From NCBI RefSeq assembly GCF_003473485.1, contig NC_053043.1, forward strand, positions 41,082,576 to 41,146,575: 64,000 bases of DNA. The letters run 5' to 3'. How positions within the stretch are numbered: position 1 is the first letter of the stretch; each line of letters opens with the position of its first letter. This stretch comes from Medicago truncatula (Eukaryota > Streptophyta > Magnoliopsida > Fabales > Fabaceae). The notes under the pieces were generated by a model that was not told the origin of the DNA, ran no database searches, and was given only the letters and a program-made list of their open reading frames with translations. Positions 23,020 through 33,310 of the stretch are shown in pieces. The position numbers and the translations under genes were made by a program.

Positions 23020-25899
23020 ATGGTTGAAAATGTGGCGGAGGATGGCGTTGAACTGAAACCGACCAAAAGCAAAGCTTCCGCCGAAGCTTCCGAGGTAGGC
23101 GTAGGTTCCGGCGTAGCATCTGGCGATGTCAATCCAACCAAAGATGTGAAGTTTAAAGTGAAAATTCCCTTTCAAGCTCACATTTGTCACAACCAAGAAA
23201 ACCTAAACCGGTACTTACCGGTAACTTTGAAGAAAAGCCTACCGGTGTTCGTGTTATTGAAGTAAACACCGGGTCATTTTTTACAACAATTGAAAGATGG
23301 AGAGATCGAGAAGAATTACTTGGTTGGGTTCGTCGACAAGCGGAAAGGGACGGATTTACTATTTCTATAGATAAATATAGTACAATAACGCCATACATGA
23401 CGATGCAATGTGAAAGGAGTGGTGAATACAAGCCACCTAAGACGAGGAAGAAACCGAAGCTTGAAGGCATGGGCTCAAGGAAATGTAATTTTCCGTTTAG
23501 GTTGAAATGCTTCTTTGAAAAGAAAAAAAAAACAAGATTTGTGGATTGCAATGCTTGTGGAATTCACAACCATGACTTGGCGCCAAAGTTATCCGACCAC
23601 CTTCTTGCGGGTCGACTAAAAGTGGAGGAGAAGCAAAGAGTTATCGACATGACAAAGAGCTTGGCGGCGCCCAGGAATATTCTCACTGATTTGAATGAAA
23701 AAAAAACAAAGAAAGTGTGACACTCATCAAGCAAGTGTATAATGCGCGAACTAGATGGCGCAAGGGGTAAAGAGAGGACAAGACAGAGATGCAATACATG
23801 ATTTCAAAGTTGGAGAAGCATCAATACATCTATTTCACAAGAGCAAATAGCGAGGAAACCACTCTTGAAGACTTATTTTTTGCTCATCCGAATTCAATTG
23901 ATATGCTTGACACATTTCCAACCGTTTTGGTCATGGACTCCACTTACAAAACCAATACCTACCGAATACCGTTATTTGAGATTGTTGGTGTCACCTCTAC
24001 AAAAATGACGTATTTGGTTGCGTTTGCCTTTCTTTCCTTTGAACAAGAGAATAACTTCACTTGGGCACTTGAGATGTTGGTTGGTCTTTTGACCTCAAAA
24101 CTCAACATGCCTAAGGTGGTTGTCACTGATAGGGACCCCGCTTTGATGAATGTCATTGGCAAAGTTCTCCCTAAAGCATACCATGTACTTTTCTAATTTC
24201 ATATTGAGAAGAATGTGAAATCAAAGTGCATCACGGATTGTAGACTCAAAGCCAAGCCTTCGGGTGGAAAAGGTGTTGACAAAGATGTGAAGGAAGCGGA
24301 TGATGACAAGCATTGTGAGCTTGTTAAGAAAATAATGAGGGCTTGGAGAGATGTGGCTCACTCTCCTACGGAGGATTCATATGCAATTGAATGGTTGAAA
24401 TTCAAAAAGGAAGTATGCAGACCATTTCCAAAGTTTGTTAAATATGTTGAAACCACAGTTTTGCCCCTTAAGAAGCATTTTGTGAGGGCATGGACAAATA
24501 AATGCTTGCATCTATGGTGTAGAACCACCAACATTGTTGAACCGGCTCATGCACAATTGAAAAGATATTCGAGGAGTAGTGTGGGAGATTTGGCATAGAA
24601 AATGTTGAAAAACCAATTAGGTGAGATACAAGGGAGTTTTGGGAGGAACATAACTGTCATAGTACACAAATACAAACAAAAAAAAAACGAATTATTCTCT
24701 GAGTTGGAGGGGTATGTCCTTGAGGCCTCTTTGGGTTTCATCGATGAAGAATTTCAACACTCTAGGACATTCGGGTGTGCTAAAGAAGATTGTGGTTATG
24801 TGCAAATGACAACGTTCGGGTTGCCTTGTGCTTGTATTATTGCCGAGAAGAGAAAGAAAAATTTGTCTATTCTTTTGGATGAAATACACCCTCATTGGCA
24901 AAGGTTAAGTGTAATTGGACAAGAGGTTGATGCACATTTTTTCGTTACGAAGGAATGGATCGCCATTCAAGAACGTCTCAAGAGGGCCCCTTACAAGATG
25001 AAACTCCACATCAAAGAAAAGATGTGTGAACTAGGATTTTCGGAGGACACAATGTTGAAGCCACCTTCGAGAAAAGTGGTAACCAAGGGAGCACCTAAAA
25101 GGGTGAATTCTACTCCGAAAACGAGGTCCACGGGTCGAATCCCCTCTAGGTGGACGTCTTGGCACTTGCTCCCGCTCACAAGCTTCTGACTCCTACTTCA
25201 AAATCAAAGCACGATTTGAAAATACCATACATTTCACAAATTCCAAATTTCATTAGACCTTACATTGAAGACATTGTGAATGTTAGAGGGGGTGGTAATT
25301 GTGGTTTCCAGGTCATAGCTAGGCACATGGTATTGAATGAGGATAGTCATGATTTGGTTCGTCATGCACTTATTAATGAGTTGAAAAATCATAAGAGTGA
25401 CTACTTGCCGATATAGGGTATCGAGAGGCGTTTTAAACTTATCTTGGATGGTTTACACCCTCCAACAAGTAAAAGTGGCATTGCGTCGGTAGATAAGTCG
25501 TTGACCACTCCAGATATGGGTCACATTATTGCTACTTGCTACAATAGAGTCATTGTTCTATTGACTTTGCCCGAAAAAGGTATATGTAAGAAATATTTTC
25601 CAATCTGAAGTGCTCCACTACTTAAGCCACATTCCAACATAATGTGTCTTTGCTTAACTCCCGACCACTTTCTTCATGTTTTCTTGAAAGAAGATTGTCT
25701 GTTACCACCTCCTTGTAAGGAGTGGATGAACAACAAGATTGGTGAGGCAGAGAAATGGCATTTTGAGTTTATGGATAGACAAGCTGCCTTCGATGAGCTC
25801 ATGTCTAAGGAGCCGAAGCCGCCAAAAAAACCAACAAATGAGCACAATCCTATTATTTGTGACAATCCAACTCCGGAAAAGCCAAAGCAAGATTTCTAA
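23020..25899 (+). pseudogene. MULE transposase with C-terminal OTU-like domain, degraded
   Basis: In order: a FAR1-like N-terminal zinc region (23184-23720; MQCERSGEY, CNFPFRLKCFF, CGIHNHDL); the DDE transposase core (23789-24600) with first Asp in VLVMDSTYKTN, second Asp in VVVTDRDPALMN and Glu in TTNIVEPAHAQLK; and a SWIM finger near 24770-24900 (CGYVQMTTFGLPCACII, EIHPHW). Then comes an OTU-like cysteine protease segment (25200-25720) with RGGGNCGFQVIARHMV, where the usual Asp of the DGNC motif is Gly, and DHFLHVFL as the probable His region. At least two frame changes (near 23180 and 23710) and stops near 23778, 24196, 24598, 25416 and 25606 interrupt it. MULE transposases cut and paste DNA in the nucleus; the OTU part would cleave ubiquitin-like conjugates if active. 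Confidence 0.85.
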
Positions 25900-26226
25900 G
25901 TCATGGATGAAGATGTTGATGATGTTGATTATGCACTATCAATAGCCTAGTTAGATAGGTTATGTCACTTTTAGGTCGTCGGTGTTCGTCCTATTTTCTG
26001 GTGGTATTACACCCCGATGTATTTTTTGGTGGTCGGATATGTAATTTGGATATTTGTGGTCAATATGTAACTAATATTATATAAATATATGAAATGAAAT
26101 ATTTTTTTGGTAGCCAGTTATGTCACACCAATTATTGCTCGCATTACTTTGTCTCTAATTATTCAACTATTTATTTTATCTCATTTCTCTCATATTTATT
26201 TTTCATTATATTTTTGTGAAGTGATA

Positions 26227-26560
26227 CATGTCTGAAGATGCACAAGATCCAGTTAAACTTCATGTTCGTTATATAGATTTGAAAAAAAGGCTTGGTTCAC
26301 TGTAAACACCACCGACAAGTTGGACGAGTTGAAGTCAAAATTTGACGACTTCTTATCCATATTGATTCAAATCATAGAACATGTTATGTAGTAGTACAAG
26401 TGCCAGGAGTGGACTTGGGGGAGGATAAGGAAGAAGACTTTTGGAAGACCGTGTATTTTTCACAACTTGTCAAATATGATAGCGACGTTGATTACATGTT
26501 TCGCGTGATGGTTGAGAATAACATTCTACATCTTTATGTCCGATCTGTTGAAGTGTAATA
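26227..26560 (+). pseudogene. Second small ORF of the MULE, degraded
   Basis: A start at MSEDAQDPVKLHVRYIDLKK is followed by frame changes. The later part reads VVVQVPGVDLGEDKEEDFWK and SQLVKYDSDVDYMFRVMVEN before a stop near 26560. It lies downstream of the transposase in the same orientation, inside the element, so it is probably an accessory ORF of this MULE family. I do not recognise its function. Downstream (26560-26980) is non-coding, with recurrent GGATCGTTTA and GTGTAATTT motifs. Confidence 0.6.
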
Positions 26561-27142
26561 TTTATTAACGTGTAATATCGTAATTTATTCGAATTTGTGT
26601 CCGTATTATCCGAAAATCCCATATTATCGAATTTGGGTAATTTTGACCGTTTATGTGATATTATGTAATTTTAGAAATTTATGGACAAATTGTTTGGATC
26701 GTTTACGTGTCATTAAGTGTGTTTTAGTGATTACGGGTCATTATCGACGAATTTGTGTAATTTGAACCGTTTGGATCGTTTATTGGTAATAATTTGATTG
26801 TGCGAAAAACAATAATTTTGTGTAATTTGGATCGATTATGTCGTATTATATGATAATGTTGTTAAACTGGCGTAATTCGGTTAAGTTATGAATGTGGCGT
26901 GATTACGGGTCATTTATGACTTTCCAAAAACTTGTTCAGTACTGCACTACATTAAATGCAGTTTCTGCTTTCTGCTATAAACGTGAGTTAACTCACACTA
27001 GTGCAAATGATAACGTGAGTTAACTCTTGCTGAAATTAAAACTAGCGCATGTTAACTCACGCAGCGTGTGTTAACATGCGTAGAAGTATTTTGGTCATTT
27101 CACTTGGAAATTAGCAATTTTTTGGGTAAAGTTCAGAAATCG

Positions 27143-27175
27143 TGATGCTATTGTAGATCAACCAACCTTGTTGAT
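27143..27175 (-). promoter_or_regulatory. Residual UGT promoter beyond the MULE
   Basis: TGATGCTATTGTAGATCAAC and the following bases match 34795-34824 upstream of the UGT at 33311. This is the part of the pseudogene's promoter that was separated from it by the MULE. Confidence 0.8.
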
Positions 27176-28003
27176 AGCGATGGCAATTGGACCTAGACCA
27201 GATACCCGTAAAAAATACCATCAACGTATATGGTAAAATCCCATTTTGATGGGTCCGGGCTTGGGTCCGGGTAGTTACCCTTAAATTTAATTGGGTACGG
27301 CGTGGGCATGGATACTATACTACCATCTCCGGTACCCGCATATACATATTTATATAATATGATAAATAATTTATTTATCTTTGGTGTACAATTAATTTGT
27401 TTATGAGAAATGCTATCCATTACCCTTGGGGCATTGGTTAAAGTACTAAAATAAGTAAGTTTGCATCGAAAAGTGGTGTAATCATTGCTAAGAAAAAAGT
27501 AAAGACTTTATTTATTTAGCTATTTAAGTCTAACCTTAAATCTAAAAACTGCTTAATAGAGTAACCGCTCCCTCCTATGCACAAGTTTTTAGGGATATTT
27601 TGGATGTTTTTTTATATTGCTAAATACTACGATCCGTACTATTTTATGAGTTGATTAAAAAAAAAAATCGTAGTTTTATTTCAATTGTGGTGTTTGTTTA
27701 TTGTCTTTTCATATTTAAAGTGTGGGTAATGGATATGGGTATAGGCACTTAGGTGCCAATATGGTACAGGGATAGACAATAAAGTTGTTATCCACGGGGG
27801 TAAGAGTTCGGGTACGAGCATTTTTTTTATAAACGTCTGTTTGGGAAGGGGTACTATAGTACTCTGCCCATAGGATAACCATTATCTAATTATTGATGAA
27901 AAGCATACGTATATTATGAGAATTTTTCTTATTATTGTTTTTTTAGAGGTATTATTGTTCTTTTTATAACCAAACAAATCGATGTTTAGTAAAAAAAACT
28001 TAA
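27176..28003. other. Repeat-like spacer with GGGTACCCG-type motifs
   Basis: No gene is seen. At 27190-27345 and 27725-27870 the sequence has many GGGTACGG, CCCGGACCC and TACCCG motifs in both orientations, which suggests a non-autonomous element of unknown family spanning about 27176-27890. No clear termini were found. Confidence 0.4.
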
Positions 28004-28754
28004 GAATTTGTCTAATTACACTCATATATTTCTGATTACACCCTAAAATCACAAATTTACCTTTAAATAAAATATAATTTTCAAATTCACCCATTCACCC
28101 AGAAAACTATCACCTCTTCCTTTTTTCTTCTTCCAAAATTCAATTTAAGTGGATGATGTAAATTGAGTTTAAGTGTACGTACATAAATTCAATTTAATTA
28201 GGTCATCTAAACTTAGTTTAAGTAGGTCATGTAAACTTAGTTTAAGTAGCTCATGTAAACTAAGTTTAAGTGTACATACTAAAAGTAAAATTTTGCATTA
28301 ACCTTTTTCAACCTTGTTTAATAATTCTACGTAATCTTATTTTAAACATATACATGTAAACTCAATTTAAGTAGGTTCATGTAAATACATGAACCTACTT
28401 AAACTGAATTTAAGTTAACCTCAACAATGTAAATTAACGTTAATTACACGCCACAATCAAATAACTGTCGTCGTACGGTGCATAACATATCAAGTATGAA
28501 CCTTCCATCAAATCACTTACTTATATGCAATCGAATATAGATGAAAGATGTTTTGATTCACTCTTCAATCTTCTATAGAGATTGATTGAACATCCATGAT
28601 TGTTTGTGGATGAAAGATGGTGAAATTTTAGAGTGACAATGAATGAAATTAAGGTTTTGACATTTTTTATAAAAGGGCAATTTTGATATTATTGTAAACT
28701 TTTAAGTAAATTTAGGTGTAACCGAAAATACATGAGGTGTAAATAGAAAAACTC
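28004..28754. repeat. Mutator-type MITE with inverted ends and internal repeats
   Basis: Ends with GATTACACCCTAAA on the left and TTTAGGTGTAACC on the right pair over about 45 bp (28004-28050 and 28705-28754). The flanks AAAACTTAA and AAAATCTAA may be an eroded 9 bp duplication. Inside are degenerate ~26 bp repeats (AACTTAGTTTAAGTAGGTCA type, 28145-28285) and a palindrome around AGTAGGTTCATGTA (28366-28400). Confidence 0.65.
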
Positions 28755-29229
28755 AAAATCTAAACTATAAGCTATAAGCAAGCTCAATCGATGTTTTCTT
28801 CAAGATTTTTATTTAAATTTCTGAGTTTTAGTTTTACAAAATTGTTGTAGGGTATCATTGTACATAATTGTATTGTTGTTATTATTTATTGTTGTTTTTT
28901 TTTTTTAGACGAACCATCAATCATGAACTAAAACTCGCACATAATTATGATGTTTTAGATTTGAAATCATTGGATGGTGTCCAACCTAGCAATATCAATA
29001 TTTTTCAGTTGAGCTATTTATTATAGACATTGTTTGCATACTTTTGACTAAATAAAATTTTGGTCCCTATCAATCGAATGTATTTTATTTTTGGTAGAAA
29101 TATTGTCCTTGGAACAAATGATTCCAAAATAGTAGTTGAAGACATATTTTCAAAAATAACTTATTTCATCCTATGTTTTTTTTTTTAGTTATTTCATCCT
29201 ATGTTAGAAGGTTGTAGTCGTTGTATTGA
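28755..29229. other. Spacer without recognisable features
   Basis: AT-rich sequence with homopolymer runs. I see no conserved coding frame or bounded repeat in it. Confidence 0.5.
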
Positions 29230-29590
29230 GGATGAAAAAAAAAAATCTTGACTCGAGGACGAGTAACTTCCAATCCGAAAAGAATGATGGAGAATGACAT
29301 ATAATATTATAGAACTTTCAAGATGTACAGAATATTATAGAACTTTCAAGAATGTTAACATATAAAGTCATAATAACTAAGATCATCTTAACATATCTAG
29401 AACTTTCCAGCTACATCAACCAGATACTAGTATCTCTAGATATTTCTTGCAATAAAGTAGTAGATTTAAATGCTTATATCTTTCTACATAGAACCTTAAA
29501 GGAGTGGTAGAAATAGGACTCACTAGCAAGTGTTTTGGCATTCAAGCATTGAAGCATTCAAACAATTACAACTTTCTTTTCAAAAAAAAA
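29230..29590 (+). mobile_element. Possible LTR-retrotransposon remnant
   Basis: The motif TTGACTCGAGGACGAGTAAC resembles the conserved end of the polyprotein region in plant Ty3/gypsy elements (the DSR-type tail before the 3' LTR). It is followed by a direct repeat of AATATTATAGAACTTTCAAG (29300-29350) and LTR-like sequence. It is a short broken fossil and the family is uncertain. Confidence 0.35.
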
Positions 29591-29876
29591 TAGAGAGCTT
29601 CTATATCTCTCTACCTACCCTTCTGCCACTAAGCGAGTTTGGCTCGACTTGTTTTTAGGTTGAAGCTACTTTATAATTAAAGTAATATATAAGAACTTGA
29701 AAAAATAAAATTAATGATGTTTTGAGTTGACTTTTTTTAAGAAGCTAAATAATCCACTTAAATTAGCACCAATAAGATCTCAAGTCAATACCACCACACC
29801 AACTTAAGCCGGTTTTCGAGTTGACTTTTTTACTTTCAATTATACCTTTAAATTTTGCATGTAAACATTTATATTA

Positions 29877-30161
29877 GGATTAATAGGTCTTTAACCCCCT
29901 GTAATATAGATCATTTTCGATTTTCTCCTCTGTAAATTTCTTTATTTTATTTACCCCCTGTAAAAAAAAATATATTTTGATTCACCCCCTAATAGGTCAA
30001 ACAAAAACGAAAATTTCTTGAAAAAAATTAAATTGGTTTTTGCTTGGCCTATTAGGGGGTAAATCAAAACAATTTTTTTTACAAGAGGTAAATAAAAAAA
30101 AAATTACAAGAGGAAAAATCAGAAATGACCTATATTGCAGGGGGTAAAATCCTATTAACCC
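29877..30161. repeat. Mutator-type MITE with perfect 9 bp target duplication
   Basis: A 285 bp element with TTTATATTA at 29868-29876 and 30162-30170. Ends GGATTAATAGGTCTTTAACC and, inverted, GGGTTAATAGGATTTTACCC. The inverted symmetry extends through most of the element (ACCCCCTGTAA motifs repeated inside). No coding content. Confidence 0.9.
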
Positions 30162-30202
30162 TTTATATTATAATGGTTATATTGTTGGTGTGTTATTGAA
30201 AA

Positions 30203-30372
30203 GAGTAATGATATTTGAACAACTTTTTTACTACAACTTTTGGGACAACCTTGTTGTGCTCTCTTTTCATTGGTCAAACACAATGGATAGAGAAAAAAGA
30301 AGAGAGAGAATAAAAAGATAATGTGAGTATGAGAAATAAAATTGTACAAAAGTTGTACAAATATCATTTCTC
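30203..30372. repeat. Mutator-type MITE with perfect 9 bp target duplication
   Basis: A 170 bp element with TATTGAAAA at 30194-30202 and 30373-30381. Inverted ends are GAGTAATGATATTTGAACAA and GAGAAATGATATTTGTACAA. It lies only about 30 bp from the preceding MITE. Confidence 0.9.
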
Positions 30373-30381
30373 TATTGAAAA

Positions 30382-31092
30382 TTAAGCATAATTTGTTATA
30401 ATATAAAATTGTAAAATATCCATACTTATATTTAATTTTGATACAAAAGATGGCCAAAGGCCGAACAAAAAAATAAGAAACTAAACAGACATTTCCAGAC
30501 ATGGAAGATGTCATCAAAAAGAAGTCCTTATAAATAACTAGATGAATTATTCATTCTAATAAAATTTAAAAGTACTTTAGAGAAAGGCTAAAACTAATCA
30601 ACCAATAAACACATCGATTATCCTTCATTCATGTACGACGAAATTGGACTCACCAATCCAAAGCAAAAATTTGACTCGGGCCAATCCATACTTATAATTT
30701 TAATAAAAAATCAAACCAATTTTGATCAAAATCAAATATTTATAAAAATTAATGTTTATAATTTATACGTATTATTAACGTATTAAAAAGAACAAATAAC
30801 CTACCGGAAGTGCCGGAACACACTAGTACATATAAAAAAGACATAAAAACAAAAGAATTATTACTTTTCAAGCGGAAAAGAAAAAGGAATTATGAATGTT
30901 AGGTGAAAATGGAGATAAAGTTATAAAAAAAAATAAAAATGATAATAAACAAAAAAAAAAGAAAAAGACAAGACAAGGATAAGATAAGATTTCAAAAGTA
31001 CATAAAAGATTCCTTAAAAAAAAAAAAAGTACATAAAAGTTATGACATGGAAAACGTTTGAGAAAGTGATAGAACATAGTACACTTTCAGCC
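30382..31092 (+). promoter_or_regulatory. Upstream region of the UGT at 31093
   Basis: A very A-rich stretch without a gene, with poly-A runs at 30950-31030. A clear TATA box was not singled out. It resembles no other UGT upstream block here, so this gene may be controlled differently from its inverted paralogue at 57883. Confidence 0.4.
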
Positions 31093-32472
31093 ATGGAGTC
31101 ACCATCTTCTTTGCACATAGCAATGTTTCCATGGTTTGCAATGGGACACTTAACTCCATATCTTCATCTCTCAAACAAATTAGCCAAAAGGGGACACAAA
31201 ATCTCTTTCTTCATTCCCAAGAAAACACAAACCAAATTAGAACAATTCAACCTTTATCCAAATTTAATCACTTTTTACCCTCTCAATGTTCCTCATATTC
31301 ATGGTCTTCCATTTGGTGCTGAAACCACTTCAGATGTCTCATTCTCTTTAGGTCCACTCATCATGACAGCTATGGATCAAACTCAACCTCAAGTTGAACT
31401 TCTTCTCACTCAACTAAACCCTGAAATTGTTTTCTTTGATTTCACCTTTTGGTTACCAAAAATTGCTCATAATTTAGGAATCAAGTCTTTGCAATGCTGG
31501 ATTGTTAGTCCAGCAACAGTTTCATATAATGCATCTCCATCAAGGATGTGTGAAGGTACAAACTTGACTGAATTTGATCTTATGAAACCCCCAAAAGGGT
31601 ACCCTATTTCATCCTTTAATCTTTATTATCATGAAGCAAAGCACCTTGCTTTAAAAAGAAAATTGGAATTTGGAAGTGGGATTTTTTTCTATGATAGGAT
31701 CTATTATGGTTTAAGCTTAAGTGATGCAATTGGGTTCAAAGGTATTAGAGAAATTGAAGGGCCTTATGTTGATTACTTGGAACAAGAGTTTGGTAAACCT
31801 GTTCTTCTTTCAGGACCTGTTTTACCTGAACCACCTAAAACTGTTTTAGATGAAAAATGGGGTTCTTGGCTTAATGGATTTAAGGACGGTTCATTAGTTT
31901 ATTGTGCACTTGGAAGTGAATCTAAATTATCACAAAAGCAGTTTCATGAATTATTGTTGGGACTTGAGTTAACAGGTTATCCATTTTTGGCAATTCTTAA
32001 ACCTCCTATTGGTTTTGAAACGGTCGAAGATGCTTTTCCAGAAGGGTTTGAAGAAAGGGTTAAGGAAAAAGGGATTGTTCATAGTGGATGGATACAGCAA
32101 CAATTGATTTTGGAACACTCGTCGGTTGGTTGTTTCGTAACACATTGCGGAGCTGGTTCGTTGACAGAGGGGTTGATAAATAATTGTCAGATCGTGTTGA
32201 TGCCTCATTTAGATGGTGATCATATCACTAATACTAAGATTATGGGTAGGGAATTGAAGGTTGGAGTTGAAGTGAACAAGGGTGATGAAGATGGATTGTT
32301 CACTAAGGAAAGTGTTTGTGAAGCTGTGAAAATTGTTATGGATGATGAGAATGAGATTGGCAGAGAAGTTAGGAATAATCATGATAAACTCAGGAACCTT
32401 TTGTTAAACCAAGATTTGGAGTCATCCTGTGTTGATGGTTTCTGTGAGAAGCTTCAAAAATTAGTCAGGTGA
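31093..32472 (+). CDS. UGT79-like UDP-glycosyltransferase, subclade I
   Basis: Intronless, 459 residues, the usual length for the family. GT-B fold with acceptor-side motif FPWFAMGHLTPYLHLSNKLA; His19 is the predicted catalytic base and Asp116 (VFFDF) its partner. The PSPG donor box starts at Trp333 (WIQQQLILEHSSVGCFVTHC) and ends at His377. It has HCGA where most plant UGTs have HCGW, one extra residue, and Asp-His where UGT79 enzymes usually have Asp-Gln. I chose the ATG at 31093 (GCCATGG context, aligned with all paralogues) over an in-frame ATG at 31042. AATAAA lies at 32526. UGT79 enzymes add a second sugar to flavonoid glycosides or related compounds in the cytosol; the exact donor and acceptor are unknown. 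It faces the subclade II gene at 33311 tail to tail and is closest to the gene at 57883. Confidence 0.93.
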   Translation: MESPSSLHIAMFPWFAMGHLTPYLHLSNKLAKRGHKISFFIPKKTQTKLEQFNLYPNLITFYPLNVPHIHGLPFGAETTSDVSFSLGPLIMTAMDQTQPQVELLLTQLNPEIVFFDFTFWLPKIAHNLGIKSLQCWIVSPATVSYNASPSRMCEGTNLTEFDLMKPPKGYPISSFNLYYHEAKHLALKRKLEFGSGIFFYDRIYYGLSLSDAIGFKGIREIEGPYVDYLEQEFGKPVLLSGPVLPEPPKTVLDEKWGSWLNGFKDGSLVYCALGSESKLSQKQFHELLLGLELTGYPFLAILKPPIGFETVEDAFPEGFEERVKEKGIVHSGWIQQQLILEHSSVGCFVTHCGAGSLTEGLINNCQIVLMPHLDGDHITNTKIMGRELKVGVEVNKGDEDGLFTKESVCEAVKIVMDDENEIGREVRNNHDKLRNLLLNQDLESSCVDGFCEKLQKLVR

Positions 32473-32718
32473 TTTTCTAATTAGTAGAAACTCTATCAAA
32501 CTGTTATATATTGTTGTATGGTTCCAATAAAAAAAATGTTGAGTCCTATCAAAAAATTTCAATGTTATTAAGGGTAAGTAGTCTACCACTATGGGATCAT
32601 TTCAATGTGTATGTATAAATTAGGTTAAGAAATTCATTTCTAATGTGCTACTTGAATTGCTGTAGTTCTTGGCAGTTAATTTGACATTTAGTGTAGTCTC
32701 TAGTATAATGAATGGAAG

Positions 32719-32830
32719 GGGGAGCCTTGGTGCAACGGTAAAGTTGTTGTCATGTGACTGAAAACAGTCTCTTGTATAAAAAAAACAGGGACCCCTTCTC
32801 AGACTCTGCGAATGCGAGTGGGGCTGAGGG
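32719..32830 (+). mobile_element. Au SINE, internally deleted copy
   Basis: It starts GGAGCCTTGGTGCAACGGTA, the tRNA-like A-box of the plant Au SINE, and ends with CAGACTCTGCGAATGCG. The B-box part present in the copy at 39989 is missing. It sits at the equivalent place downstream of a subclade I UGT in both blocks, so one insertion was duplicated with the genes. Confidence 0.75.
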
Positions 32831-33310
32831 ATTCTCTTCAAAGTTACTTATCAGACTTGAAGTGCCTACAAAATATCAAGTTAAATAGATCCCTAAAACT
32901 AATTCTGGACCCCTCTGGGAGCAAATCCATAACTTGAAAGGCTTTAACAAGTTGGCTATATGGTCTGATTTTTAAAATCATATAGAAATGGCCTTAACTT
33001 TTATCTTCTGTTAATATAAGTTGAGACTAAACTTGTATAAAAATTTAAGATCAATCTAAGTAGTATAACTGAGATTTAATCCCTAGGCTCCAAAATCAAG
33101 CTATTTTGATCAATCTGATTGAATTCATGTAAAAATCAAGTGTATTGCTAACCTGCCAGTTTTATTAGACTGTGCAAAGATTGCTTAGAGTGTCCAAATA
33201 CAGGCATAAATAAGTTGATGAATTGTAATATTCTATTACTCTCTACTGAAATTGATAGAGCATTCTTATTCATAAACAAACTGAATTAGAAAGGTTAATT
33301 ATCATTGTAA

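Larger units (their letters stand above)
22529..27142 (+). mobile_element. Mutator-like transposon with OTU region (decayed autonomous MULE)
   Basis: The element is bounded by TGATGCTA (22521-22528 and 27143-27150), probably a 9 bp duplication with one changed base. Imperfect terminal inverted repeats of about 80 bp begin GAATTCTGCTCTTTACCC on the left and pair with GGGTAAAGTTCAGAAATC on the right. Both ends carry CGTGAGTTAACTCACG-type palindromes. It contains a MURA-type transposase with FAR1-like, DDE, SWIM and OTU-like parts (23020-25899) and a second small ORF (26227-26560). It interrupts UGT promoter sequence: the homologous promoter at 34785-34824 reads straight through the site. Stops and frame changes show it can no longer encode its own transposase. 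Confidence 0.9.

Noticed and set aside
28144-28285. Regularly spaced repeats resembling a CRISPR array
   Set aside because: Degenerate direct repeats with no unique spacers, in plant DNA, inside a MITE.
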